The position numbers were made by a program, and so were the translations under genes. From contig JBFELO010000204.1 in assembly GCA_041552055.1 (NCBI GenBank), positions 1 to 7,189 on the forward strand: DNA of 7,189 nt. Direction: 5' to 3'. The first letter of the stretch is position 1; each line of letters starts with the position of its first letter. The notes under the pieces were generated by a model. The model saw only the letters and a list, made by a program, of their open reading frames with translations, searched no databases and was not told where the DNA came from. The DNA comes from JBFELO01 sp041552055 (lineage in GTDB: Bacteria; Acidobacteriota; Thermoanaerobaculia; Thermoanaerobaculales; Sulfomarinibacteraceae). Shown piece by piece: positions 1 to 6,353 of this stretch.

Positions 1-527
1 CGGCCGATCACCGGATCGAGAAGCCCGGCCCTTGCCTCGTCGGTGAGGATTCGTCCGTAGTCGGCGAGCTTCTGTAGTGCCTGTGGTCGCTGCGGCACCA
101 CCAACGTGTCGTGGTCGAGAGCAGTCTCGACGTCGGCGACCGTGGTGTCGAGGTCGAGGATCGCGTTGAGCAGGCCGACTTCGTCGACCTCGTCTTCGCC
201 TGCGGCGCCCGCGGAAGCCGACGCCCTGTCGAGGACTTCCATGAAACCGGCCGTGACCTGGACGGCTTCGTCGCTCCCCCACCGACGCGAGCCATGTGCG
301 GACCTACGCGGCGCCGGCGGCAGCGTCGCTTCCGCCCGCGCCCTCAACTCATCGACGTCGTGGCCACGCCGGCGCAGCTCGGCGACTGCCCTGCCATCGG
401 CTGGAGCGAGGAGCGCGACGAGCAAGTGGGACACGTCGCTGTGTGTATCGCCCCGCTGGCCTGCGAGATCGTGGGCTTCGAAGATACGGGCATTCACCTC
501 AGGGCTGTAGCGAGGGCCCGACGACAT
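1..527 (-). CDS. Clp/Hsp100-type AAA+ ATPase, N-terminal part (gene runs off the left edge)
   Basis: The minus frame is open from an ATG at 527-525 to the window edge, giving 175 complete residues with no stop. Residues about 7-70 and 84-146 look like the two helical repeats of a Clp N domain: YSPEVNARIFEAHDLA followed by SHLLVALL matches the usual F(T/S)xxxxxxLxxAxxxAxxxG...EHLLLALL pattern. Residues 157-175, YGRILTDEARAGLLDPVIG, are the near-invariant linker of ClpA/ClpB/ClpC just before the first AAA+ module. Walker A and B lie outside the window. Family members are ATP-driven unfoldases or disaggregases in the cytoplasm. The ATG comes one base after the stop of the upstream gene, without a clear Shine-Dalgarno site, which suggests translational coupling. 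ClpB, ClpC or a dedicated ClpB-like paralogue cannot be told apart here. The N domain is divergent, so a specialised paralogue is more likely than the housekeeping copy (inference). Confidence 0.87.
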   Translation of the reverse strand, partial: MSSGPRYSPEVNARIFEAHDLAGQRGDTHSDVSHLLVALLAPADGRAVAELRRRGHDVDELRARAEATLPPAPRRSAHGSRRWGSDEAVQVTAGFMEVLDRASASAGAAGEDEVDEVGLLNAILDLDTTVADVETALDHDTLVVPQRPQALQKLADYGRILTDEARAGLLDPVIG

Positions 528-528
528 C

Positions 529-1917
529 TCAGAAAGGTCGGCTGTCTGACCGCTCGGCGTCGTACGCCTCGATCCATGCAGCAGGATCGGGCGCGTAGTC
601 CTTCCAGTAGTCGCCGGGCACCGAAATGCCGGGAATCGGTGGGGTCCACGGGACCTCGAGCACCTGTTCGGGGTCGCCGTACTCGGAGGCCAGCTCGATC
701 ACCTCAGGGTCGTCGAGAGCGGCGAGCCGCCCGTTCTCTATCACGGTGATCTCCTCGCCCTCGGCCGTGTGCAGCTTGTACGTCGGGAACTGGAGGTGTA
801 TGTGGAGATGTCCCCACGGATGCCCATGTTCCTCCGCCCAGAGTTCGGAAACGTTGCGGTTGCCGGTGCCGATACCCATGTGGATGATGCCGGCACGGAG
901 CCGCTCGTACATGGCGGCGTGCCCCGACAGCGTGAACGCTGCGGGGGGTCTCGTCATCTTCGGGTGGGTGCCGATGGCGACCTCCCACAGCCAGAACAGG
1001 CCCGGCCCCGGGTACTCCGGATACTGGATGTCCTTGGTCAGCTCCATCACTTCGCGCCACTTGTCGCCGTACTCCCCACCGCCCTCCACGGCCACACACT
1101 TGGCGCCCTCGAAGTGAGCCTTGGCGTGTGGGAACGGACGACCGAAATGGTTGATCGTCCCGGCGATCACACCTTCGCACTCCAGGCCAGGATTGAACGG
1201 CGGAGTGGGCCAGCCGAACTGATGGCCGAGGTAGTAGTTGGGTTCGAAGCGGCGCCGGTGGCCCTCGTAGTGGCTCGCCTCGAAGTACTCGGGCTGGAGA
1301 CGCCAGCGCATCGACGTGCCTTCCGGATCCGTCAACTCCACCCACGCGTTCTTGCCCTTGTCCCAGATGGGTCGCCAGTTCTTCTCGTTGATGAGATCCC
1401 AGAGCGGCCACGGAAAACCCGCTGCGGGGAACGTCACGCGATGGAACCACGGAATGCCTTCGTACCGAACCCCGTCGAGCTGCGGTAGGGCTCCGGCTTC
1501 TCCTTGAAGGAGCAGCGAGTAGCCCTGCTCCACTGCGGTCTGCTCCAGCCACTTGAATCGCTGCCGCCAGAGCGAGAAGGCCTTGTCGGGCTCCACGCCG
1601 GGGATGTTGTGCAAGAGACCTCGGAACTCGTCGAGGTAATCCACGGGTCGATCTTCGATGTCCGCATGAAAGACGTCGACAACTGCGCCGAGTTCGTGCA
1701 TGGCCTGGACCAAGGCCTCGGTCACGGCCGGGTCATCGGTCGATTTCTCGACCAGGAGGATCTTCTCGCCCTCCTTGACGTCGTAGCCGGCCGTCTTCGT
1801 CCGGTTGAAGGACGGACCCCGGACCACCACTCTCGCCGCCTCGATGAGGGTGGGTGCAACCACCATCTTGGGGGTGACTGTCGTCGCCGCCCGGAGGTCT
1901 GCATCGTTACCAGTCAT
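529..1917 (-). CDS. M29 aminopeptidase / NicX dioxygenase-like putative metalloenzyme, 462 aa
   Basis: No single family is recognised with certainty. The second half has the motif order of the M29 aminopeptidase / 2,5-dihydroxypyridine 5,6-dioxygenase (NicX) superfamily: a Gly/Glu turn AVEGGGEYGD (276-285), a Glu in WEVAIGTHPK (311-320), a His in IIHMGIG (344-350) and HLHIHLQFPT (370-379). By recalled alignment, E312, H346 and H370 fit metal-ligand positions; the usual HxD is HxH here (H370, H372). The N-terminal half has a Rossmann-like stretch (KEGEKILLVEKSTDD, 48-62) plus Trp-rich segments (157-190, 295-312). There is no signal peptide, so it is probably cytoplasmic. At 462 residues it is longer than the family's usual 340-410. 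The start at 1917 is chosen over the in-frame ATG at 1947 because GAGGAG lies 5 nt upstream of it. It may be a hydrolase or a ring-cleaving dioxygenase; the sequence does not decide. It is coupled to the Clp-like gene downstream. Confidence 0.72.
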   Translation of the reverse strand: MTGNDADLRAATTVTPKMVVAPTLIEAARVVVRGPSFNRTKTAGYDVKEGEKILLVEKSTDDPAVTEALVQAMHELGAVVDVFHADIEDRPVDYLDEFRGLLHNIPGVEPDKAFSLWRQRFKWLEQTAVEQGYSLLLQGEAGALPQLDGVRYEGIPWFHRVTFPAAGFPWPLWDLINEKNWRPIWDKGKNAWVELTDPEGTSMRWRLQPEYFEASHYEGHRRRFEPNYYLGHQFGWPTPPFNPGLECEGVIAGTINHFGRPFPHAKAHFEGAKCVAVEGGGEYGDKWREVMELTKDIQYPEYPGPGLFWLWEVAIGTHPKMTRPPAAFTLSGHAAMYERLRAGIIHMGIGTGNRNVSELWAEEHGHPWGHLHIHLQFPTYKLHTAEGEEITVIENGRLAALDDPEVIELASEYGDPEQVLEVPWTPPIPGISVPGDYWKDYAPDPAAWIEAYDAERSDSRPF

Positions 1918-1922
1918 CGCCA

Positions 1923-1928
1923 CTCCTC
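1923..1928 (-). promoter_or_regulatory. Ribosome binding site GAGGAG deciding the start at 1917
   Basis: On the minus strand GAGGAG is followed by TGGCG and then the ATG at 1917-1915, a 5-nt spacing. It lies inside the ten-codon extension that an upstream ATG at 1947 would add, and no such site precedes 1947. This supports the shorter protein. Confidence 0.75.
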
Positions 1929-1950
1929 GGTCTTGAACAACAGGCACTCG

Positions 1951-1984
1951 GGCGAAACCAGTCAGTACCTTCAGGCGTTTCGCC
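1951..1984. promoter_or_regulatory. Perfect 8-bp inverted repeat in the divergent intergenic region, candidate operator
   Basis: GGCGAAAC (1951-1958) and its exact reverse complement GTTTCGCC (1977-1984) are separated by 18 nt. Centre-to-centre spacing is 26 bp, two and a half helical turns. It lies between the divergent M29/NicX-like and bicupin genes. It could be a two-site operator or a hairpin with a large loop in the leftward transcript. No related copy was seen upstream of the GntR gene. The function is inferred from position only. Confidence 0.45.
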
Positions 1985-1987
1985 GCT

Positions 1988-1997
1988 CCGTATACGG
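1988..1997. promoter_or_regulatory. GTATAC-centred palindrome CCGTATACGG, candidate GntR/FCD operator
   Basis: This perfect 10-bp palindrome sits in the shared intergenic region. FCD-subfamily GntR regulators often bind short palindromes with a GT-N(x)-AC or GTATAC core, and the window encodes such a regulator at 6354-7043. Related but imperfect sequences lie upstream of that gene: CCGCTATACG (6314-6323) and CGGATATACCG (6306-6316). It abuts the best rightward -10-like hexamers, so a bound protein could block that promoter. The assignment is inferred. Confidence 0.4.
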
Positions 1998-2008
1998 TAC
2001 ACTACACT
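1998..2008 (+). promoter_or_regulatory. Possible -10 elements of the rightward bicupin promoter
   Basis: Two overlapping TACACT hexamers (1998-2003 and 2003-2008) fit the actinobacterial TANNNT -10 pattern. No convincing -35 is seen 16-18 bp upstream. Transcription from here would give a leader of about 75-85 nt before the ATG at 2090. TACCGT on the opposite strand (2000-1995) could serve the leftward genes, so the two promoters may overlap. Weak evidence. Confidence 0.28.
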
Positions 2009-2078
2009 CCCCGATCGGCGCCCGACGGGCCCATGCGCCTCAGAGATCCGCCGAGTGCCAACGTTCTGCCAACAAACC

Positions 2079-2082
2079 GGAG
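2079..2082 (+). promoter_or_regulatory. Ribosome binding site GGAG deciding the bicupin start at 2090
   Basis: GGAG is followed by 7 nt and then ATG at 2090. The in-frame ATG at 2033 has no such site and would add 19 residues (Arg, Pro, Ser, Asn) unlike the rest of the protein. Confidence 0.75.
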
Positions 2083-2089
2083 TGATCGC

Positions 2090-3154
2090 ATGACCGAGCG
2101 CAAGATCATCAAGGAGTACGACGTTCACTCCTACACCCAGTACATGTGGGACAAGTTCAGTGCCTACGACAGCTGGGTGAAGGACCAGGGAATCCCGGTC
2201 TTGAGCGGCTCTTTCGTGGGCGATGCGCGGGAGGTCGAGGTCGACGATTGGGAGCAGCGCGGCGCCAAGGGCGCGCTGCTCAGCTTCTCGGACCAGCGGG
2301 TTGCCGACGGCTACGTGCTCGAGATCTCGCCGGCCAGTTCGACAAAGCCCCGCAAGCAGCTGTACGAGGAGCTGATCGTGATCCTCGAAGGAAGGGGCTC
2401 GACGGAGCTCTGGTACGAAGCGGGCCAGAAGCGGGCATTCGAATGGCAGCGCGGATCGGTCTTCAGCGTGCCCATCAACGCCTCTCATCGCCACTTGAAC
2501 GGAAGCGGCAAAGACCGAGTGCGCTACGTCGCACTGACCAGCGCACCGCCCATCATCGAGGTCTTCAGGAACCACGAGTTCATCTTCGAGAATGATTTCG
2601 TCTTCCCCGAGCGTTTCGATGCTCGCAACCCGGAGTTCTTCGACAAAGAGCCCGAGTATCTGACCGAGTACTACGGCGGCATCCTCGACACGAACTTCAT
2701 CTCCGACATTCGCAAGGTGAAGCTGGTGCCCCGCGAGGCGCGAGGCAAGGGCAACAAGAACATGTACATCCACATCGCAGGAGCCACCATGTTTGCCCAC
2801 GTGTCGCGCTTTCCCGTGGGCACCTACAAGAAGGCGCATCGTCATGGACCGGGCGCCCACATCGTGATGCTCGATTCGACCGGCTACACGATGATGTGGA
2901 AGGACGGCGAGGAGCCCACGCGATACGACTGGGCGGAGGGCAGCGTGATCTCTCCGCCGGCGGGATACTGGCACCAGCACTACAACACCGGTACCGAGCC
3001 CTGCAAGTTCGTGGCTCTGCATGCCTCATTCGCGCTCGCCAGCGGAGGCAAGGGGGGAGGCGTCGAGCAACTCGAGGCCGACGCCAGCGACGCGGAGCTT
3101 CGAGAGCTCTACATCGCAGAGTGCGCCAAGAACGGCGTCGAAGTCGCCGTCTGA
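2090..3154 (+). CDS. Bicupin protein, possible metal-dependent dioxygenase-like enzyme or accessory, 354 aa
   Basis: Two cupin barrels are visible. Cupin 1 (about 75-150) has the frame of the fold (YEELIVILEGRG, 92-103; GSVFSVP, 122-128) but lacks the HxH of motif 1: the place is taken by K89-Q90-L91-Y92 before E93/E94. H133 and H135 remain in motif 2. Cupin 2 (about 235-312) looks metal-binding: H250 and H252 in AHRHGPGAH, H257 where Glu is usual, and H295/H297 in YWHQHYN. The C-terminal 30 residues form a charged, probably helical tail. No signal peptide is seen, so it should be cytoplasmic. Bicupins of this size include gentisate dioxygenase-like enzymes. From memory, similar proteins carry the loose label 'ethanolamine ammonia-lyase-activating protein', which would fit the EutA gene 15 nt downstream, but I cannot check this. 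It is the first gene of the rightward unit. Substrate unknown. Confidence 0.85.
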   Translation: MTERKIIKEYDVHSYTQYMWDKFSAYDSWVKDQGIPVLSGSFVGDAREVEVDDWEQRGAKGALLSFSDQRVADGYVLEISPASSTKPRKQLYEELIVILEGRGSTELWYEAGQKRAFEWQRGSVFSVPINASHRHLNGSGKDRVRYVALTSAPPIIEVFRNHEFIFENDFVFPERFDARNPEFFDKEPEYLTEYYGGILDTNFISDIRKVKLVPREARGKGNKNMYIHIAGATMFAHVSRFPVGTYKKAHRHGPGAHIVMLDSTGYTMMWKDGEEPTRYDWAEGSVISPPAGYWHQHYNTGTEPCKFVALHASFALASGGKGGGVEQLEADASDAELRELYIAECAKNGVEVAV

Positions 3155-3169
3155 GACCGGCGAATCCGC

Positions 3170-4639
3170 GTGAACGATCAACCTCAGGCCTCCGACCCCG
3201 ACACCATCGTCCTCCGTTCAGCCGGGATCGACATCGGCTCTGCGACGACTCACCTGGTGACATCACTCATCACCATGAAGCGGCTCGGGCGCTCTCATTC
3301 CAGCCGCTACGTGATCGTCGATCGTCAGCTCGAGTTCATGTCCCCGATCGCGTTCACACCCTATCTGGACCGTTCCTTGATCGACGCCGACCGGCTCCTC
3401 GAGATCCTGTCCGAATGGATCGCTGGAGCCGACTACGACGAGGAGCACATCGACACAGGTGTGGTGATGCTCACCGGTGAGGCGGCTCGGCGCCGCAACG
3501 CCCGTCAGATCACCGACCGAGTATCCCGCCTGGCTGGAGATTTCGTGTGTGCGGCGGCCGGGGACCTGTTCGAAGTCGACATGGCTGCCCACGGATCGGG
3601 CGCAGTGGCCCTCTCCGAGACGGCCGGCGCAGTCCTCAACATCGACATCGGGGGCGGGACCACCAAGATCAGCGTGAGTCGCGGCGGAGAGATCGAGAGC
3701 CGGGGGGTGTTCCGGGTCGGAGCCCGTGACATCGTCGTGGACGATGAGAATCGGATCAATCGGTTGGAGCCGCCGGGCGAGTTGGCCACCAAGACGATGG
3801 GGTTGCACGCGGGACTCGGCGACGAGATCTCGCCGGCCGATCGGCGGGCGGTGGCACGCTGGCTGGTGGACCGACTGGCCGAGTTCGTCGCCGGCGACGA
3901 TACGCATGATGCAACCCGCCAATTGACCATCATCCCGCTACCGCCCCTGCCCGAGGACATCGGCTGCGTCGTGTTCTCGTCCGGGGTGGGGGAGTACATC
4001 TACGAGCGTGAGGAGCGGAACTTCGGGGACCTGGCGGTGTGGATCGCCGACGCCGTCCGGGAGAAGGCCGAGTCCAACGTCTGGCCGTGGGAGTGGCACA
4101 TACCGGAGGCCTCACCCATCCGGGCGACGGTCACGGGCATTGCTCAGCAGACGGTGGAGATGAGTGGCGACACGATCTTCGTTGGCTCGGAGGACGTGTT
4201 GCCCATGCGGAACCGGGAAGTGCGCAGGCTAGACATCGCGGCGGTCGACCGCTCCGAGGACATCGTGCGAGCGATGGAGTCGGTCGTCGCCGACGAATCG
4301 CTCAGCAGCGCCGACGGAGGCATCGTGTGGGATGTCCGGTGTGGCCCGGACCGTGAGTTCGCCTACCTCTCCGAACTGGCCCGGGGCCTCGGAGAGGGGG
4401 GCATGGCCACCGGTGACGGCACGCTCGGCCTGATCCTCGATCACGACATCGCAATGCTGGTGGGAAGGCTCATCGCCGACGAGCTCGAGGTGACCCGCGA
4501 CGTCGTGGTGCTCGACGGGATCTCCCTTCACGACATCCACTTCGTGGACTTCGGGCGCTTCCGCCCTGAAAGCAACACGGTCCCGGTCGTGCTCAAGTCG
4601 CTCGTGTTCGTCGACAGGTCGAACACCAACGCACCCTGA
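3170..4639 (+). CDS. eutA: EutA-family ATPase (ethanolamine ammonia-lyase reactivase-like), 489 aa
   Basis: This is a full-length relative of EutA, an actin/Hsp70-fold ATPase that exchanges damaged cobalamin in ethanolamine ammonia-lyase. Matches to the enteric protein as I recall it run end to end: AGIDIGSATTH (18-28, phosphate 1), DTGVVMLTGEAARRRNAR (95-112), LNIDIGGGTTK (156-166, phosphate 2), SSGVGE (270-275), IRATVTG (317-323), DTIFV (334-338), LPMRN (344-348) and VPVVLKSLVF (471-480). Small changes occur at conserved spots: enteric SGGVGE is SSGVGE and VIGAG is VTGIA. The start is GTG at 3170, 15 nt after the bicupin stop, with only a weak Shine-Dalgarno site; nothing better keeps the first phosphate motif. 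No eutB, eutC, cobalamin-transferase or microcompartment gene is in the window, so its client may be a distant lyase or another enzyme. Family is firm, client is not. Confidence 0.92.
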   Translation: MNDQPQASDPDTIVLRSAGIDIGSATTHLVTSLITMKRLGRSHSSRYVIVDRQLEFMSPIAFTPYLDRSLIDADRLLEILSEWIAGADYDEEHIDTGVVMLTGEAARRRNARQITDRVSRLAGDFVCAAAGDLFEVDMAAHGSGAVALSETAGAVLNIDIGGGTTKISVSRGGEIESRGVFRVGARDIVVDDENRINRLEPPGELATKTMGLHAGLGDEISPADRRAVARWLVDRLAEFVAGDDTHDATRQLTIIPLPPLPEDIGCVVFSSGVGEYIYEREERNFGDLAVWIADAVREKAESNVWPWEWHIPEASPIRATVTGIAQQTVEMSGDTIFVGSEDVLPMRNREVRRLDIAAVDRSEDIVRAMESVVADESLSSADGGIVWDVRCGPDREFAYLSELARGLGEGGMATGDGTLGLILDHDIAMLVGRLIADELEVTRDVVVLDGISLHDIHFVDFGRFRPESNTVPVVLKSLVFVDRSNTNAP

Positions 4640-4670
4640 GGAACGGACGCCGCCGAACGGAACCGCTCTC

Positions 4671-4967
4671 GTGTCCGATCAGGAGCGCATTCCCGCCTTC
4701 CACCGGCCAACGCGACGGATTCGGGATCACGAGGCGATCCGATTGGACTCGGTCATGAAGGTGAGACCGCCGGCCGACTACGAGGTGGTTCTCGACCTTC
4801 ATGAGAACGACCGTCCGCTTCGGAGTCAACGAGAATCGCAAGCGCGACGTGCGCGCCTGCTGGAGGGTCCAATGACGATTCCTCGTCACCTGCGCGCCCG
4901 AGTCTCGACGAGGACCAGATCGTCGACCACGACGATGACCAAGACGGTCGGAGTGGTCCGATCATGA
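4671..4967 (+). CDS. Small hypothetical protein, 98 aa (doubtful, possibly frameshifted)
   Basis: This is the only plausible gene in the 324-bp stretch between EutA and the transporter. It starts at GTG 4671, 31 nt after the eutA stop, with no clear Shine-Dalgarno site, and its TGA overlaps the transporter's ATG as ATGA at 4964-4967, an arrangement typical of coupled genes. Residues 1-65 look protein-like (IRDHEAIRLDSVMKV, DYEVVLDLHEND). The last third is a Thr/Ser/Arg run (STRTRSSTTTMTK), typical of out-of-frame high-GC DNA. There the transporter's own frame reads a more natural acidic stretch (SLDEDQIVDHDDDQD, about 4901-4945), open back to a stop at 4802-4804 but with no start codon. A frameshift near 4860, or no gene at all, are both possible. 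No homologue recognised. Confidence 0.35.
   Translation: MSDQERIPAFHRPTRRIRDHEAIRLDSVMKVRPPADYEVVLDLHENDRPLRSQRESQARRARLLEGPMTIPRHLRARVSTRTRSSTTTMTKTVGVVRS
4950..4953 (+). promoter_or_regulatory. Possible ribosome binding site of the transporter gene
   Basis: GGAG lies 10 nt before ATG 4964, slightly farther than ideal. An in-frame ATG at 4994 (MRLFVDVTPL) would match where many relatives begin, but no comparable site precedes it. The start at 4964 is therefore preferred but not certain. Confidence 0.4.
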
Positions 4968-6244
4968 GCGACTCGCAACTACGGCGGTTCGCCATGCGCC
5001 TCTTCGTGGACGTAACTCCCCTGAAGCAGTCCCGTGAGTATCGCTGGCTCTACGCCGGCCTGGCAAACGCCTGGCTCGGGCGTCAGCTCACGGTCGTGGC
5101 GGTCCCCTTCCAGGTCTATCGGCAAACGGGCTCGACCCTGGCGGTGGGACTGCTGGGAGCCGTTCAGCTCGTGCCGCTTCTTGCTACGTCCGTGATCGGC
5201 GGGGCGATGGCCGATGCTGTCGACCGGAGGCGACTGCTGGTGGTCAGCCAGGTGGCGCTGGCCTGCACGGCTGCCGGGCTCATGTGGAACGCGATGCTGG
5301 AAACACCGATGTTGTGGCCGCTCTACGTGCTGGCGGGGCTCAACGCCGCCATCTCCGCCGTGGATTCGCCCACGCGGGCTGCCGTGTTGCCGATGTTGGT
5401 GCGACGTGACCTCCTCTCCTCGGCATTGGCGCTCAACCAGACCCTGGGCAACGTCGCCAAAGCGGTGGGACCGGCCCTCGGCGGTGTGTTGATCTCGACA
5501 GCCGGCCTCGAATGGACCTTCGGCTTCGAGATGGTGCTGTTCATTGGCGGGGCGTTGGCCATGCTCCGCATCCGGCCGCTTCCTCCGGCCGCTGGGGGAC
5601 GAAGGGTCGGACTGTCCTCCATCGTGGAGGGCTGGACCTTCCTCAAGCGGCGGCGCCTCCTCCAGGCCAACTTCGCGATCGATCTCAATGCCACCATCTT
5701 CGGCATGCCCCGCGCCCTGTTCCCTGCCATAGGTACCCAGGTCCTCGGCGGTGACGCCGTCGTTGTCGGCCTCCTGTATGCAGCGCCGGGGTTAGGCGCC
5801 CTCGTCGGAGCAATCACATCGGGATGGATTCCCCGAGTTGAGCGGCAGGGCCGGGCGGTGGTGGTTGCAGTGACAGTTTGGGGAGCTGCAATGGCGATGT
5901 TCGGGCTCACCTCGTCGGTCCTGCCCGCCGTCATCTTGCTGGGAGTGGCCGGATTCGCCGACGTGGTCTCGGCCGTATTCAGGAATACGATTCTCCAGCT
6001 GTCGATTCCCGACGCGTTGCGCGGCCGCCTGTCGGGAATCCATATCGCCGTCGTATCCGGTGGGCCGCGGCTTGGTGATCTCGAAGCAGGGGCGGTGGCG
6101 GCGATCACGTCGGTGAGGTTCTCAGTCGTGTCGGGTGGGCTTGCGTGCATCGCCGGCGCGCTCGTCATCGGCCGATACATGCCAGAGCTGGTCCGCTACC
6201 GGCGCGGCGACGGAATCCCGCAGACGACCACCGAACCTCGATAG
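4964..6244 (+). CDS. MFS transporter, MFS_3/EntS-like exporter family, 426 aa
   Basis: This is a hydrophobic inner-membrane protein of usual MFS length, with about 10-12 membrane segments. The N-terminal VDVTPLKQSREYRWLYAG leads into helix 1, as in the MFS_3 (enterobactin exporter EntS-like) group. Motif A follows helix 2: GGAMADAVDRRRLL (79-92), with the conserved Gly, Asp and Arg pair. DSPTRAAVLPMLV (134-146) and LALNQTLGNVAKAVGPALGG (155-174) are typical of the group. The C-terminal half has RGRLSGIHIAVVSGGPRLGD followed by LEAGAVAA (363-388), near-diagnostic for this family. The central loop (about 202-232) is cytoplasmic and basic. Relatives mostly export siderophores, drugs or secondary metabolites, so efflux of a substrate or toxic intermediate is more likely than uptake (inference). 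It overlaps the preceding small ORF by ATGA. Confidence 0.9.
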   Translation: MSDSQLRRFAMRLFVDVTPLKQSREYRWLYAGLANAWLGRQLTVVAVPFQVYRQTGSTLAVGLLGAVQLVPLLATSVIGGAMADAVDRRRLLVVSQVALACTAAGLMWNAMLETPMLWPLYVLAGLNAAISAVDSPTRAAVLPMLVRRDLLSSALALNQTLGNVAKAVGPALGGVLISTAGLEWTFGFEMVLFIGGALAMLRIRPLPPAAGGRRVGLSSIVEGWTFLKRRRLLQANFAIDLNATIFGMPRALFPAIGTQVLGGDAVVVGLLYAAPGLGALVGAITSGWIPRVERQGRAVVVAVTVWGAAMAMFGLTSSVLPAVILLGVAGFADVVSAVFRNTILQLSIPDALRGRLSGIHIAVVSGGPRLGDLEAGAVAAITSVRFSVVSGGLACIAGALVIGRYMPELVRYRRGDGIPQTTTEPR

Positions 6245-6269
6245 CAGGCTCGTACGCGCAAGATCCGCT

Positions 6270-6291
6270 CAGGCGTCCAGCGTGCCGCCTG
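6270..6291 (+). terminator. Weak hairpin after the transporter gene, possible terminator
   Basis: CAGGCG (6270-6275) pairs with CGCCTG (6286-6291) across a 10-nt loop, 26 nt past the transporter stop. Only TTGT follows, so there is no real U-tract. It could be a partial terminator separating the operon from the regulator gene. Confidence 0.25.
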
Positions 6292-6305
6292 TTGTGTACG
6301 GGCTA

Positions 6306-6323
6306 CGGATATACCGCTATACG
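6306..6323. promoter_or_regulatory. TATAC-containing repeats upstream of the GntR gene, candidate autoregulatory site
   Basis: CGGATATACCG (CGG-N5-CCG, 6306-6316) overlaps CCGCTATACG (6314-6323). The second is the same as the first nine bases of the palindrome at 1988-1997 apart from one extra C. GntR regulators commonly control their own promoters, and this pair lies 30-48 nt before the start codon. The match is short and could be chance. Confidence 0.3.
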
Positions 6324-6341
6324 TGCTCCAGTGTCCCCGGA

Positions 6342-6347
6342 TAGCAT
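6342..6347 (+). promoter_or_regulatory. TAGCAT, possible -10 of a leaderless GntR transcript
   Basis: TAGCAT fits TANNNT and ends 6 nt before ATG 6354, the usual geometry of leaderless promoters in actinobacteria. No Shine-Dalgarno site precedes this start, which fits a leaderless mRNA. No -35 is evident. Confidence 0.35.
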
Positions 6348-6353
6348 GGCCGA

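Noticed and set aside
8..295. Leftward 95-codon ORF inside the Clp-like gene
   Set aside because: The Ser/Thr/Arg-rich product is in another frame of the same strand as the Clp-N coding region, which alone matches a known family.
111..749. Rightward open frame (212 codons) across the Clp-like gene start
   Set aside because: It runs antisense to the Clp N domain and the end of the M29/NicX-like gene. The product is Arg-rich and low in motifs, as expected of a shadow frame.
1918..1947. Longer start (ATG 1947) for the M29/NicX-like gene
   Set aside because: No ribosome binding site precedes it, and the extension covers the GAGGAG site that serves the ATG at 1917.
2033..2089. Longer start (ATG 2033) for the bicupin gene
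   Set aside because: The extra 19 residues are unlike the family, and GGAG at 2079-2082 serves the ATG at 2090.
1907..3022. Long leftward open frame (371 codons) opposite the bicupin gene
   Set aside because: It is a mirror of the bicupin coding frame in high-GC DNA. Its product has no recognisable motif, and the sense strand carries clear cupin motifs and a good ribosome binding site.
3263..3922. Leftward 219-codon open frame opposite eutA
   Set aside because: Antisense shadow of the EutA phosphate-binding region; no family recognised.
5323..6180. Leftward 285-codon open frame opposite the MFS gene
   Set aside because: The product is rich in Pro, Thr and Arg without hydrophobic or catalytic pattern. 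The plus strand clearly encodes membrane segments and MFS motifs.
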